Shown one piece after another: positions 21,326-30,399 of a stretch of 64,000 bases of DNA. The position numbers and the translations under genes were made by a program. Below the pieces are notes generated by a model. It ran no database searches. It saw nothing but the letters and a program-made list of their open reading frames with translations, and had not been told where the DNA came from. Every line of letters begins with the position of its first letter. Positions within the stretch are counted from its first letter, which is position 1. Source of the DNA: Archangium sp. (GTDB lineage: Bacteria > Myxococcota > Myxococcia > Myxococcales > Myxococcaceae); contig JALHMW010000008.1 of NCBI GenBank assembly GCA_022843845.1, positions 1 to 64,000 on the forward strand, in the 5' to 3' direction.

Positions 21326-21913
21326 TTACTTCTGGCGGCCGCGCTTCTCGGCCTTCACGTCGATCTGCTTCTCGGCGTTGCTGATCTTGTTCTGCAGCGC
21401 TTCGCGGTCGTCGAGCTCGAGCTTCTCGATGGCGGCGCGCAACGGCGCATAGTCGACGCGGGCGGCGCGCACGGTCTGCCCGCCCTTGATCTCGTCGACC
21501 ACCAGCACCTGCATGATCTCGCGAATGAGGCTCTCGGTCTCGTTGCGAACGTCGGCCGCCATCTGGATGCAGGTCTCGCGCGCGGCGACGAGCTCCTGGC
21601 TGCCTTCCTGGAAGGCGAGATCGGGGTTGCGTGACATGGCCTCGTCGAAGCGGGCCGAGCGGTTCTTGAGGCGCTCGTAGACGTCGGTGAAGGTCGCCAG
21701 CCGCTCTTCTTCGGTCTTCACCGCGTCGCGGGCCCTGGCGAGATCGTTGTTCAGCTCGTCGCACTTGATCTTGCCGAGCTCGGCGGCGGTGTTCGTCTTG
21801 AGCGCGTCGCTGCGGGCCGTCTCACGCTCCAGCCGCTCATCTGACGTGATCTCCTTCACGCACGCGGACGTGAAGGCGAGGGCGCACACCACAGCGAGGG
21901 TTCGCGTTGTCAT
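21326..21913 (-). CDS. Hypothetical coiled-coil lipoprotein
   Basis: The 195-aa product starts with a lipoprotein signal peptide (lipobox FTSAC, Cys18). The mature part is almost entirely charged helix (DERLERETARSDALKT onward), suggesting a long coiled coil or helical bundle on the envelope. The family is not recognised. ATG 21913 is chosen because it gives the signal peptide; a much longer open frame upstream is antisense to guaA. The gene lies between guaB (convergent, 4 bp) and guaA (divergent, 69 bp). Confidence 0.75.
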   Translation of the reverse strand: MTTRTLAVVCALAFTSACVKEITSDERLERETARSDALKTNTAAELGKIKCDELNNDLARARDAVKTEEERLATFTDVYERLKNRSARFDEAMSRNPDLAFQEGSQELVAARETCIQMAADVRNETESLIREIMQVLVVDEIKGGQTVRAARVDYAPLRAAIEKLELDDREALQNKISNAEKQIDVKAEKRGRQK

Positions 21914-21982
21914 TGGCGGGTGGAGTCTTGAAGGGGTAGACGCCCAAGTCAACGAGAAGCCTCGCGCCAGGAGAGCGTTCGA

Positions 21983-23533
21983 ATGCACGCCGCCCACGAG
22001 AAGATCCTGATCCTCGATTTCGGGAGTCAGTACACCCAGTTGATCGCGCGCCGAGTGCGCGAGCTCGGCGTCTATTGCGAGATCCACCGCCCCGACCTGC
22101 CCATCGCCGACATCACCGCGCTGGCGCCGAAGGGCATCATCCTCTCGGGTGGCCCGGCGTCCGTCGAGGCGCCTGGCGCTCCGACCTGTTCGCCCGAGGT
22201 GTTCGAGCAGGGCGTGCCGGTGTTGGGCATCTGCTACGGCCTGCAGCTGATGTCGAAGATGCTGGGCGGGCGTGTCGACAAGAGCGCGCATCGCGAGTTC
22301 GGCCCCGCGAACGTCGAGGTCGTCACCTCGCGTGGGCCCTTCGCGGCGTTCGGGCGCGGCACCTCGCTCAAGGTGTGGATGAGCCACGGCGATCGCGTCG
22401 AGCAGCTGCCACCGCACTTCGTCGCCATCGGCCAGACGTCCAGCGCGCCCTTCGCGGCCGCTGCGCACGAGTCGAAGCCAATTTACGGCCTCCAGTTCCA
22501 CCCCGAGGTCGTCCACACGGCGCAAGGCCGCGAGATGCTGCAGTCGTTCCTCTTTACGGACTGCAAGTGCAAGGGCGACTGGACGATGAAGTCCTTCATC
22601 GAGGAGTCGATCGCCGAGATCCGCAAGAAGGTCGGTGACGGCCGGGTGATCTGTGGCCTCTCGGGCGGCGTCGACAGCTCGGTCGCGGCGCTGCTCCTGC
22701 ACAAGGCCATCGGCGACAAGCTGCAGTGCATCTTCGTCGACAACGGCCTGCTGCGGCAGGGCGAGCGGGAGCAGGTCGAGGCGCTCTTCGTCGGCCGCTT
22801 CCACGTGCCGCTCAAGACCATCGACGCGCGCGCGCGCTTCCTCGACAAGCTCAAGGGCGTCTCGGACCCCGAGGCCAAGCGCAAGGCCATCGGCTACGAG
22901 TTCATCGCCGTCTTCGAAGAGACCGCGAAGGAGTTCACCGACGCGAAGTTCCTCGCGCAGGGCACGCTGTACCCCGACGTGATCGAGTCGGTGTCGGTGA
23001 AGGGCCCGTCGGCGACCATCAAGAGCCACCACAACGTCGGCGGGCTGCCCGAGAAGATGAACCTGAAGCTCGTCGAGCCGTTGCGCGAGCTCTTCAAGGA
23101 CGAGGTGCGTGGCGTCGGCCGCGAGCTGGGCATGCCCGACGAGATGATCTCCCGGCACCCGTTCCCCGGGCCGGGCCTCGCGATTCGCGTGATCAGCGAC
23201 ATCACCCAGGAGCGCCTCGACGTGCTCAAGAAGGCCGACCTGATCGTGCAGCAGGAGATCCGCGAGTCCGGGCTCTACAAGGAGCTGTGGCAGGCGTTCG
23301 CGGTGCTGCTCCCGGTGAGATCGGTCGGCGTGATGGGCGACGAGCGCACCTACGAGAACACCTGCGCCATTCGCGCGGTGACGTCGGTCGACGGCATGAC
23401 GGCCGACTGGGCGCGCCTGCCGTACGAGCTGCTCGGCAAGATGAGCACGCGCATCATCAACGAGGTGCGAGGCATCAACCGCGTCGTCTACGACATCTCG
23501 TCGAAGCCGCCCGCGACCATCGAATGGGAGTGA
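21983..23533 (+). CDS. guaA: GMP synthase (glutamine-hydrolysing)
   Basis: A 516-aa two-domain enzyme making GMP from XMP. The glutaminase domain has nucleophile Cys84 in GICYGLQLM and FHPEV for the His/Glu pair. The ATP pyrophosphatase domain has the PP-loop SGGVDSS near 225. The C-terminal dimerisation segment ends in PPATIEWE, the usual end of GuaA. An AGGAG site lies upstream of the ATG. It works with guaB nearby. Confidence 0.97.
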   Translation: MHAAHEKILILDFGSQYTQLIARRVRELGVYCEIHRPDLPIADITALAPKGIILSGGPASVEAPGAPTCSPEVFEQGVPVLGICYGLQLMSKMLGGRVDKSAHREFGPANVEVVTSRGPFAAFGRGTSLKVWMSHGDRVEQLPPHFVAIGQTSSAPFAAAAHESKPIYGLQFHPEVVHTAQGREMLQSFLFTDCKCKGDWTMKSFIEESIAEIRKKVGDGRVICGLSGGVDSSVAALLLHKAIGDKLQCIFVDNGLLRQGEREQVEALFVGRFHVPLKTIDARARFLDKLKGVSDPEAKRKAIGYEFIAVFEETAKEFTDAKFLAQGTLYPDVIESVSVKGPSATIKSHHNVGGLPEKMNLKLVEPLRELFKDEVRGVGRELGMPDEMISRHPFPGPGLAIRVISDITQERLDVLKKADLIVQQEIRESGLYKELWQAFAVLLPVRSVGVMGDERTYENTCAIRAVTSVDGMTADWARLPYELLGKMSTRIINEVRGINRVVYDISSKPPATIEWE

Positions 23534-23537
23534 GTCC

Positions 23538-24095
23538 ATGACCAGGCTGCTGCTCGTCGCCGCGCTCGCGGCATCTCCCGATGCGCAGTTCAAAGGACGC
23601 TTCGTCAGTCACGGTGCCGTGGTGTTCGACGAGTCGATCATCAGCCTCGAGTCGCAGCCGGCGCAGGTGGCCGACTTGATGATGCAGACCGAGGCTGGCG
23701 TCTTGCTCAGCGACAACGTGCTCTACAGCTTCGAGCGTGGCCTCGACTCCGTCGCCGGCATGCCGAAGGAGCCCAACAAGCGGTACGCCGTGATTCGTCA
23801 GGCGACGACGGTCAAGCGCCGCGGGCAGGCATTGATCCTCGACGTCGAGGTGGCCTTCGACGATCCGCAGGTGTCGAGGCTGGTCTGCTCGAAGTTGCTG
23901 ACGAGCTTCATCGAGGAGCGCCTGGAGCGGCGCGCGGTGGTGCTCGAGCGGCGGCTTCGCCTCATCGACGAAGACCTGAAGAAGGCGAAGGGCGCTCGCG
24001 CCGAGCAGCTCAAAGACGAGCGGGCGAGGGAAGAGCGGAAGCTCCGCGACCGGTTCAACGAGCTGCGGCTGCTCGAGGCCTGTACGGAGCCCTGA
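23538..24095 (+). CDS. Hypothetical exported helical protein
   Basis: A 185-aa protein starting 4 bp after guaA. A short N-terminal hydrophobic stretch ending in AASPDA looks like a signal peptide. Residues about 110-180 form a strongly charged coiled coil (ERLERRAVVLERR, then Lys/Glu/Arg heptads). The central segment has a vague resemblance to chain-length determinant (Wzz-like) proteins, but this is too weak for a name. Cotranscription with guaA is likely from spacing. Confidence 0.65.
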   Translation: MTRLLLVAALAASPDAQFKGRFVSHGAVVFDESIISLESQPAQVADLMMQTEAGVLLSDNVLYSFERGLDSVAGMPKEPNKRYAVIRQATTVKRRGQALILDVEVAFDDPQVSRLVCSKLLTSFIEERLERRAVVLERRLRLIDEDLKKAKGARAEQLKDERAREERKLRDRFNELRLLEACTEP

Positions 24096-24121
24096 CCCGA
24101 CTCAATCGGCGCCGAGCCTGG

Positions 24122-26020
24122 TCACTTCGACTTGTTCCAGATCTCGTCGAAGCGGTTCTGAAACGCCTTCGCCGTGCCCGGCTCGTTCTTGATCGTGACG
24201 CGGTTCTCGGAGTGCTTCGTCGACGACGAGCTCGAGAAGTTCGCGCTGCCGAAGAAGACGTCGTCGCCGACCACGCCGAACTTCTCGTGCATCGTCTTCG
24301 CCTTCTGCACCCGAACGTCGACGGCGAAGCCTTGCGTGGCCAGGGCCTTGAGCGCCGCGACGGTGGCTGCCGTGTAGTCGTCGTTGAGCACCACGCGCAC
24401 CACCACGCCGCGCCTGGCCGCCTCGACCAGCGAGTTGTACTCCGGCGCGCCGACGCTCATGCCGTACATCGCGACGTCGATGGTCTGACCCGCCTTCGCG
24501 CGGTTGAAGAGATCGGTCGCGCCGACGGTGACGTTGGCGGCGGCGGTGATGATCTGTCCGTTGGCGCCCATCACTGGAGTCGTCCGCGCGCCGCTGGTGC
24601 CATAGCCGGTGCCGCCCTGGGGCGCGCCGAACGGACGGGAATTGAAGAAGGCCTCGACGTCGGTGGTCGAGAGGCTGGCCTTTGCCTTGGTGATGGTCTG
24701 CGCGGGAACGCCGAGGCCCTTGAGCTGATCGATGGAGTCGAAGTCGCCGTTCTGCGTGCGGAACTTCACGATGTCCTGCGCGCTCTTCTTGCTGAAGCCG
24801 ACCGCGTCCAGCTCCTCGAGGCTGGCGGTGTTGAGGCTCACGATGCCGGAGCCGAAGTGGAAGGCGGCGAGCGTCTCGGCCGAGAGGGCGGTCGTGCCGG
24901 GGACTCGCTCCTGCAGATCCTCCACGCTCGTGAAGCGGCCGCCGGCCTTGCGCTCTGTGGCGATGGCCTTCGCGAGGGTGGTGCCGACCAGCTCCTTCAG
25001 GCGCGTGACGTCGACGGGGCGATAGCCGTTGAGATCGGCGCTGCGATCGACCCGCGGCGTGTACGCAGCGTAGCTGTCGTCGGGCCTGGGCCTCGCCTGC
25101 GTCGGCGGCCTGTTGTTCGCGACCAACATCTCGTTCCACTTCGCGCTCTTGAAGCTGGCGAAGTTGTTCGGCGAGAGCGCGGCGTCGCTGTTCCAGAAGC
25201 CGGCGAACTCGTCGTTGAACTGCTCGATGCCGCGGCGGCTCGAGGAGTCCATGTTCTTCATCGTGACGAGGTTCTCGTAGTTCTTCTTGTCGGCGGTGTC
25301 GCTCCAGTTGAACGAGCCCGTCGTGAGCAGGTCGGGCTTCCCGTCGATCAGCGTGACGAAGCCCTTGTGGTGGTTGAGCCCCTGCGACGCGCCGTGGTTG
25401 TAGACGGGGCGCCCGAGCGAGCTGCTGAAGACGTAGGGGAAGTCCTTTTTGTACTTCACCTGAATGTTGGGCAGCTTCTCCTTGAGGATCGAGGGGAGCG
25501 CGTTGCCGCCCGAGTCCGTCGCCTGGCCCGCGTCGCCGATGATGCGAATGGTGACGTTGGGGTTCTTCTTCGCGATGTCGACGAGCGCCTTCTCGAGCGA
25601 GTCGGACTGGAACTCGAAGATGAGCATGTTGAGCTCCATCGGCCGGCCGTTCGCGCGGGCGACCGAGGCGTTCAGCTCGGCAATCATCTTCTCCTTCACC
25701 GAGCCGTCCTGGAACGTGAAGAGCGACGAGACGCCGTCGAGGTTGGCGAACTCCTTCATCGATTCGATGGTCGCCGCCGACTTCTCGACGCCGAGCGTGA
25801 TCGGGTCGACCGTCGTCGCGCTGCCGGCGGCCGCCTTGAAGGTGTCGAGAATGGCCTGCGCCTCGGCGGCCGAGAGCACCTTGTTGCCGTCTGCCCCGGC
25901 GGCCCGCTTGAGCACCTCGTTCACCTTCGCCTTGTCGGCCGCGGTGGTGGCGCGGGCGAGGAGCTGGTCGACGATGGGGCGGGCGGCGGCAGAGAGCTTC
26001 GGCAGGGTCGGCGTGGGCAT
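24122..26020 (-). CDS. Phospholipase D-like protein with helix-hairpin-helix motifs between two HKD domains
   Basis: A 632-aa protein. The first HKD motif is NHHKGF (His217, Lys219) with GSFNWS after it; its Asp is two residues further than usual. The second is MHEKFGVV near 577, followed by GSANFSSS. Between them, about 337-440, lie two ComEA-like helix-hairpin-helix modules (SLNTASLEELDAVGF among them), which bind DNA non-specifically in other proteins. Residues 1-70 are helical, with no clear signal peptide. The combination suggests a nuclease or phosphodiesterase acting on DNA rather than a lipid enzyme, but the substrate is unproven. No partner genes adjoin. Confidence 0.8.
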   Translation of the reverse strand: MPTPTLPKLSAAARPIVDQLLARATTAADKAKVNEVLKRAAGADGNKVLSAAEAQAILDTFKAAAGSATTVDPITLGVEKSAATIESMKEFANLDGVSSLFTFQDGSVKEKMIAELNASVARANGRPMELNMLIFEFQSDSLEKALVDIAKKNPNVTIRIIGDAGQATDSGGNALPSILKEKLPNIQVKYKKDFPYVFSSSLGRPVYNHGASQGLNHHKGFVTLIDGKPDLLTTGSFNWSDTADKKNYENLVTMKNMDSSSRRGIEQFNDEFAGFWNSDAALSPNNFASFKSAKWNEMLVANNRPPTQARPRPDDSYAAYTPRVDRSADLNGYRPVDVTRLKELVGTTLAKAIATERKAGGRFTSVEDLQERVPGTTALSAETLAAFHFGSGIVSLNTASLEELDAVGFSKKSAQDIVKFRTQNGDFDSIDQLKGLGVPAQTITKAKASLSTTDVEAFFNSRPFGAPQGGTGYGTSGARTTPVMGANGQIITAAANVTVGATDLFNRAKAGQTIDVAMYGMSVGAPEYNSLVEAARRGVVVRVVLNDDYTAATVAALKALATQGFAVDVRVQKAKTMHEKFGVVGDDVFFGSANFSSSSSTKHSENRVTIKNEPGTAKAFQNRFDEIWNKSK

Positions 26021-26101
26021 GAAAGGGTCTTTTCGCGGAGGAGGCGGAAGCGAGCTGGTGTCAGACGTTTACACCTGGGGCGGGGTGCGTGTGCAACGGG
26101 T

Positions 26102-27616
26102 TCAAGGGCGTCGCCGGCGGCGCTGATCGTCGAGGAGCGAGCGAGGACGAAGGCGCGTGCCGGCGTCCAGGCCCTCGGTGGAGTCGAGGGGCTCGGTGCC
26201 AGCGAAGCCGAACAGCAGGTCCTTCGTGTCGACGACGAGCTGCTCGGTGCCGATCACGTAGCCGTGGCCGTGCTGCATCGAGCGCAGGGCGCCCGCGCCG
26301 CGGACGTTCCAGAAGACGTTCTGGGTGCCCGTGTGCCCGGCGCCGGTCGACTCCTGGCGGCGATTCACGATCGCGAAGCCGTCGTCGAAGGTGGAGTCCT
26401 CGATCAGGTTCGCGGTGGCGAGTGAGTGGTGGAACTCGGAGAAGCTGCTGCTGTTCGTGCCAAACGCGCTCTCTGACGCCCCGCCTGCGCTCGTCACGCG
26501 TTGCCACACACAGCCGCTCGTCCCGAAGCCCCAGTTCTGGATGAAGTTGTGCCGCCCGTCGCGGCCCTCGCAGTCCTGGAACAACACCTCGTTCGACTGC
26601 CGCACCTCGAAGAGGTAGCCGTTGCCGCCGCTGCCGCGATGCTGGGCCCGGCCGATGGCGCTCTTCGTCACGGTGACTCGTCTCGACTGGTGCACCCGCA
26701 CGCCGCCGGACTGCACGTGCGCGCCACCGTCGAGCGAGACGGAGCGGACGTCGCGCACCCAGCAGTCCTTCACGCCGCTGAAGGAGAAGACCGCGGCCTG
26801 GTTCATCGCGAGCGCCGCCGTCGTGTCGACCGCGTTGGTGAACGAGAGCGACTCGATGCCCACGTGGTGCACCGGGTGTACGACGCGGCGGAGCGAGGCC
26901 CGATCGCGAACCAGGAGCGCGCTCCGGAGTGGCACGTCGAGCGTGACGGTGTCGCCCTGGACGGCACGAACGGTTCGCCAGGCCATCGGCTGCCAGGTGT
27001 CGTTGAAGGCCCGCCACGTGCCCGTCATGCCGTACGCGGCGATGAACTCGGGGGTGATCACGTGCCCGAGCACCACGTCGTCTCCCGGTTGGAGCGCACC
27101 CGCGTCCATCGCGCCGAGGGTGATCGTCAGGCTGCGTGTCTCGCCGTCAGCGGCCAGCGGCGCTTCGCCGGTTTCCCGGGGAGCGCTGCCGATCAGCACG
27201 TTCTGGCCGTAGTCCAGCCCCGTGTTCCGGGTGAAGACGAGCGTCGTCGAGGGGCCGGCGCCGCGCAGCACCACGCCCGGGCGCGCGATCGAGAGCGAGC
27301 CCTCGATGCGCCAGGTGCCCGGCCCGAGCAGCACCACGCCTCCATCGTCGATCGCCTGCTGGAGCATCGCGGTCGCGTCGCCCGGGGGCGGCGTGAGCGT
27401 CACCGTCGCAGGCAGAAATGGCGGCTCGAGGCCTCCCTCATAGCCCGCGTACGAGAAGTCATGGAGGAAGCGCCCGGCATCGTCGGTGAAGGCGGGCGTC
27501 CAGTCGTCAGGGTAGAGCGCGCTGCGCCAGGTGCCATCGCCCTGGCCGGCGTCGTCGGGTGCTGGCGCAGGCGCGTGACAGCCTGCGAAGATGACGACGA
27601 CGAGGGCCCACCGCAC
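26102..27616 (-). CDS. Putative parallel beta-helix (pectate-lyase-like) lipoprotein
   Basis: A 504-aa exported protein. The GTG start at 27616 gives a lipoprotein signal (VIFAGC, Cys13). Residues 80-140 resemble the entry strand of parallel beta-helix proteins (ATAMLQQAIDDGGVVLLGPGT), followed by many short strand repeats of the form xVxFxxCxxxxG. Catalytic residues cannot be assigned. It may be a polysaccharide lyase/hydrolase or a surface adhesin. The C-terminus is very Arg-rich. It lies downstream of, and on the opposite strand from, the Nudix gene. Confidence 0.65.
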   Translation of the reverse strand: MRWALVVVIFAGCHAPAPAPDDAGQGDGTWRSALYPDDWTPAFTDDAGRFLHDFSYAGYEGGLEPPFLPATVTLTPPPGDATAMLQQAIDDGGVVLLGPGTWRIEGSLSIARPGVVLRGAGPSTTLVFTRNTGLDYGQNVLIGSAPRETGEAPLAADGETRSLTITLGAMDAGALQPGDDVVLGHVITPEFIAAYGMTGTWRAFNDTWQPMAWRTVRAVQGDTVTLDVPLRSALLVRDRASLRRVVHPVHHVGIESLSFTNAVDTTAALAMNQAAVFSFSGVKDCWVRDVRSVSLDGGAHVQSGGVRVHQSRRVTVTKSAIGRAQHRGSGGNGYLFEVRQSNEVLFQDCEGRDGRHNFIQNWGFGTSGCVWQRVTSAGGASESAFGTNSSSFSEFHHSLATANLIEDSTFDDGFAIVNRRQESTGAGHTGTQNVFWNVRGAGALRSMQHGHGYVIGTEQLVVDTKDLLFGFAGTEPLDSTEGLDAGTRLRPRSLLDDQRRRRRP

Positions 27617-27724
27617 AGGCGTCGCTTCTGGCGCACCGATGGCACCGGAGCCAGCGGCCGGCCCGTTCCCTTCGCGCTCGTCGGGGTTTCAGCGGGAATC
27701 GCCACGTGCTACGGCCGAGCAGTC

Positions 27725-28132
27725 ATGAGCCGACGGTTGATCCGTGTCGTAGGCGCAATGCTCGAAAAAGAGCCGGGGCAGTACCTCATCACCCAGCGCT
27801 CGAAGAACGCGACCCTCCCGCTGTTGTGGGAGTTCCCCGGCGGCCGGGTCAACGACACCGAAGACGATCGCGCCGCGCTGTGCCGTGAGCTCAAGGAGCG
27901 GCTCGGCCTCGACGTCATCGTCGGGGAGCAGGCCATGAGCACGCACCACGAGTACCCCGGCTACGACGTCGACTTCCGCGTCTTCGCGTGCCGCCTCGCG
28001 TTCGCGAACCAGGAGGTCAGCCACGCGAAGGTGAACGATCACCGGTGGGCGACGCTGGCGCAGATGGGGGCGTTCCAGTTCCCCGACGCAGACGCGCGCA
28101 CGCTGGCCAAGCTCCTCGACCTGGACCACTGA
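27725..28132 (+). CDS. Nudix (MutT-like) hydrolase with altered Nudix box
   Basis: A 135-aa single-domain Nudix protein, the first gene of a nucleotide salvage operon. The Nudix box begins GGRVNDTE and continues RELKERLGL. The Arg-Glu and first Glu are kept, but the second Glu of the EExG element is Arg, so one metal ligand of MutT is missing. WEFPGGR is a MutT-type substrate patch. It may hydrolyse oxidised or other nucleoside triphosphates, or have reduced activity. ATG at 27725; longer in-frame starts lie antisense to the beta-helix gene. tdk starts 2 bp after its stop. Confidence 0.82.
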   Translation: MSRRLIRVVGAMLEKEPGQYLITQRSKNATLPLLWEFPGGRVNDTEDDRAALCRELKERLGLDVIVGEQAMSTHHEYPGYDVDFRVFACRLAFANQEVSHAKVNDHRWATLAQMGAFQFPDADARTLAKLLDLDH

Positions 28133-28134
28133 CG

Positions 28135-28734
28135 ATGCACCAGTTCCCCAAAGACATCGGGTGGATCGAGGTCATCTGCGGCTCGATGTTCTCGGGCAAG
28201 ACGGAAGAGCTGATTCGCCGCATCAAGCGCGCGCTGTACGGGAAGCAGCGCGTGCAGGTGTTCAAGCCGCAGATCGACAACCGGTACGACGAGCTCGCCG
28301 TGGTGAGCCACTCGCAGCTGAAGGTGATCGCGACGCCGGTGCAGCGGGCGGAGGAGATCCTGCAGCTCCTGCGGCCCGACACCGAGGTGGTGGGCATCGA
28401 CGAGGTGCAGTTCCTCGGGCCCGACGTCGTGCAGGTGTGCGAGGCGATCGCCGCGCGCGGCGTGCGGGTGATCTGCGCTGGCCTCGATCAGGACTACCAG
28501 GGCAAGCCCTTCGAGCCGATGCCGCAGCTGCTGGCGGTCTCCGAGTACATCACCAAGGAGCTGGCGATCTGCGTGGTGTGCGGCAACCCGGCCAACCGTT
28601 CCCAGCGCCTCGCTGATTCGCAGGAGCGCGTGCTCGTCGGCGCGTCGAGCTCCTACGAAGCCCGTTGTCGGAAGTGCCACGTGACGACTCCGGTGGAAGC
28701 CACTCCGCCGCAGAACCTCGACCTGTTCAAGTGA
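28135..28734 (+). CDS. tdk: Thymidine kinase (type II)
   Basis: A 199-aa kinase phosphorylating thymidine to dTMP in salvage. The P-loop is GSMFSGKT, the Walker-B-like IDEVQFL is near residue 85, and a C-terminal zinc ribbon is formed by CVVCG and CRKCH. The length is normal for bacterial TK1-like enzymes. It lies 2 bp after the Nudix gene and 5 bp before the uracil phosphoribosyltransferase-like gene, so the four salvage genes form one operon. Confidence 0.95.
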   Translation: MHQFPKDIGWIEVICGSMFSGKTEELIRRIKRALYGKQRVQVFKPQIDNRYDELAVVSHSQLKVIATPVQRAEEILQLLRPDTEVVGIDEVQFLGPDVVQVCEAIAARGVRVICAGLDQDYQGKPFEPMPQLLAVSEYITKELAICVVCGNPANRSQRLADSQERVLVGASSSYEARCRKCHVTTPVEATPPQNLDLFK

Positions 28735-28739
28735 CCACC

Positions 28740-29555
28740 ATGCGCGATTCGCTCTACGAGAAGATTGGGTACACGTTGAACGAGCAGAAGCACTTCTACG
28801 GACCCGGAGTGCACCTCGTCGGCTCGCCGTACCTGCTGTCGCTGCTGGCCCGGCTGTCGTCGAAAGAGACCGTGCAGCCCGACGTGAACACGCTCGTGCG
28901 GACGATCTACAGCGAGCTCGTCACGCTCGCGGTGAACCACGAGTTTCCGCGCAAGCACGTGACCGTGCCGACGCGAATGATCGAGCACACGCCGAAGGGG
29001 CTGTACCAGGGCGAGGTGCTCGACCCGCAGATGCGCGCCGTGTCCGTCAACATCGCGCGCGCGGGCACGCTGCCGTCGCAGGTGACGTACGATCTGCTGA
29101 ACACGATTCTCGAGCCGCGGCTGGTGCGTCAGGACCACCTGATCATGAGCCGTGAGCTCGATCAGGCGGCGCACGTGGTGGGCTCGGCGATCGGTGGCTC
29201 CAAGATCGGCGGAGACATCGATGACGCGGTGGTGTTCTTCCCGGACCCGATGGGCGCGACCGGCTCGTCGTTGTCGACCGCGCTCAAGCTCTACAAGACG
29301 AAGGTGCCGGGCAAGGCGCGCAAGTTCATCTGCCTGAACCTGATCGTCACGCCCGAGTACATCAAGCGCATGGTGACCGATCACCCCGACGTGGTGCTGT
29401 ACGCCGTGCGGCTCGATCGCGGCCTGTCTCCCGACGAGGTGCTCAGCACCGCGCCCGGCGAGCTCTGGGAGAAGGAGCGCGGCCTCGACGATCACCAGTA
29501 CATCGTGCCCGGCGCTGGCGGCATGGGCGAAGTGATGAACAACGCGTACGTGTGA
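28740..29555 (+). CDS. upp: Uracil phosphoribosyltransferase-like protein
   Basis: The 271-aa product has a type I phosphoribosyltransferase fold. The PRPP loop is FFPDPMGATGSS, and the C-terminal QYIVPGAGGMGE parallels the uracil-binding loop of Upp (YIVPGLGDAGD in the standard enzyme). It is about 60 residues longer than typical Upp, with an N-terminal extension. The role is uracil plus PRPP to UMP, supported by tdk and hpt on either side. The substrate is a reasonable inference; an orphan phosphoribosyltransferase cannot be excluded. Confidence 0.75.
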   Translation: MRDSLYEKIGYTLNEQKHFYGPGVHLVGSPYLLSLLARLSSKETVQPDVNTLVRTIYSELVTLAVNHEFPRKHVTVPTRMIEHTPKGLYQGEVLDPQMRAVSVNIARAGTLPSQVTYDLLNTILEPRLVRQDHLIMSRELDQAAHVVGSAIGGSKIGGDIDDAVVFFPDPMGATGSSLSTALKLYKTKVPGKARKFICLNLIVTPEYIKRMVTDHPDVVLYAVRLDRGLSPDEVLSTAPGELWEKERGLDDHQYIVPGAGGMGEVMNNAYV

Positions 29556-29562
29556 GGGTGTG

Positions 29563-30096
29563 ATGGCGTTCTACGAGCGTGACGTGGATGTGATGATCGA
29601 CGCGGCGAAGCTGCAGGCGCGCATCGCCGAGCTCGGCGCCGAGATCACCCGCGACTACCAGGGGAAGGACCTCACGCTCGTCGGCATCATGAAGGGGTCG
29701 GTCTTCTTCATGGTCGATCTCGCCAAGGCGATCGATCTGCCGGTGACGCTCGAGCTGATGGGCGTGAGCTCGTACCACGGCGGGACGGAGACGACCGGTG
29801 AGGTGCGCATCAGCTTCGATCTGCTCAAGCCGATGCACGGCAAACACCTGCTGATCGTCGAAGACATCATCGACACGGGCCTGACGATGAAGTTCCTGCT
29901 CGAGAACCTCGCGGCCCGGCACCCGGCGTCGGTGAAGGTCGCGACGCTGCTCGAGAAGCCGGCGCGCGCGAAGACGAAGGTGCAGATCGACTACAAGGGC
30001 TTCGTGATCGAGGACAAGTTCGTCGTCGGCTACGGGCTCGACTACGGCGAGAAGTATCGCAACCTGTCGTTCATCGGCGTGATGCGCACCGAGTGA
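29563..30096 (+). CDS. hpt: Hypoxanthine phosphoribosyltransferase
   Basis: A 177-aa enzyme for hypoxanthine/guanine salvage. The PRPP motif VEDIIDTGLTM is near residue 100, GIMKGSVFFM near 45, and the loop residues SYHGGTETTGE precede the motif. The C-terminal FVVGYGLDYGEKYRNL is diagnostic. ATG at 29563 is preferred to the GTG immediately before it. It ends the salvage operon and is 24 bp before the AbiEii-like pair. Confidence 0.95.
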   Translation: MAFYERDVDVMIDAAKLQARIAELGAEITRDYQGKDLTLVGIMKGSVFFMVDLAKAIDLPVTLELMGVSSYHGGTETTGEVRISFDLLKPMHGKHLLIVEDIIDTGLTMKFLLENLAARHPASVKVATLLEKPARAKTKVQIDYKGFVIEDKFVVGYGLDYGEKYRNLSFIGVMRTE

Positions 30097-30120
30097 CTGA
30101 GTCGGGTAGGCTGTCGCTCG

Positions 30121-30399
30121 ATGGCGCGCTTCACCAACCCAGACGAGCGGCCGTACTTCCTCTGGAATGAAGAGACGACGGTGGCGCAGTTTCGTGCGGC
30201 CCTGGCTGCGGCGTCGGAAGACGAGAAGGCGCTGTTGCTCGGCCGGTTGATGCGCGAGGCGAGAGATCCCGACGTCTGGGAGTTCACCTCGGTCGCTGAA
30301 GTCCGGGCGCTCTTTCCGAAGATCGAGCGCTACCTCGGCCGGCGGAAGGACTTCTGGTCGTACCTGCTGAACGCGTGGGCGGAGCGCGGGCTTGCCTAG
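30121..30399 (+). CDS. Small hypothetical protein, partner of AbiEii-like gene
   Basis: A 92-aa predicted helical protein with no recognised domain and no helix-turn-helix. Patches are PDERPYFLWNEE and EFTSVAEVRALFPKIERYL. Its stop overlaps the TTG start of the next gene by eight bases, the arrangement expected of an antitoxin-toxin or regulator-enzyme pair, so it may be the protein partner of the nucleotidyltransferase. No function is asserted. It follows hpt closely and may share that transcript. Confidence 0.7.
   Translation: MARFTNPDERPYFLWNEETTVAQFRAALAAASEDEKALLLGRLMREARDPDVWEFTSVAEVRALFPKIERYLGRRKDFWSYLLNAWAERGLA

Noticed and set aside
24212..26425. 737-codon plus-strand frame over the PLD-like gene
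   Set aside because: Antisense shadow of a gene with recognised HKD motifs; no sensible protein features.
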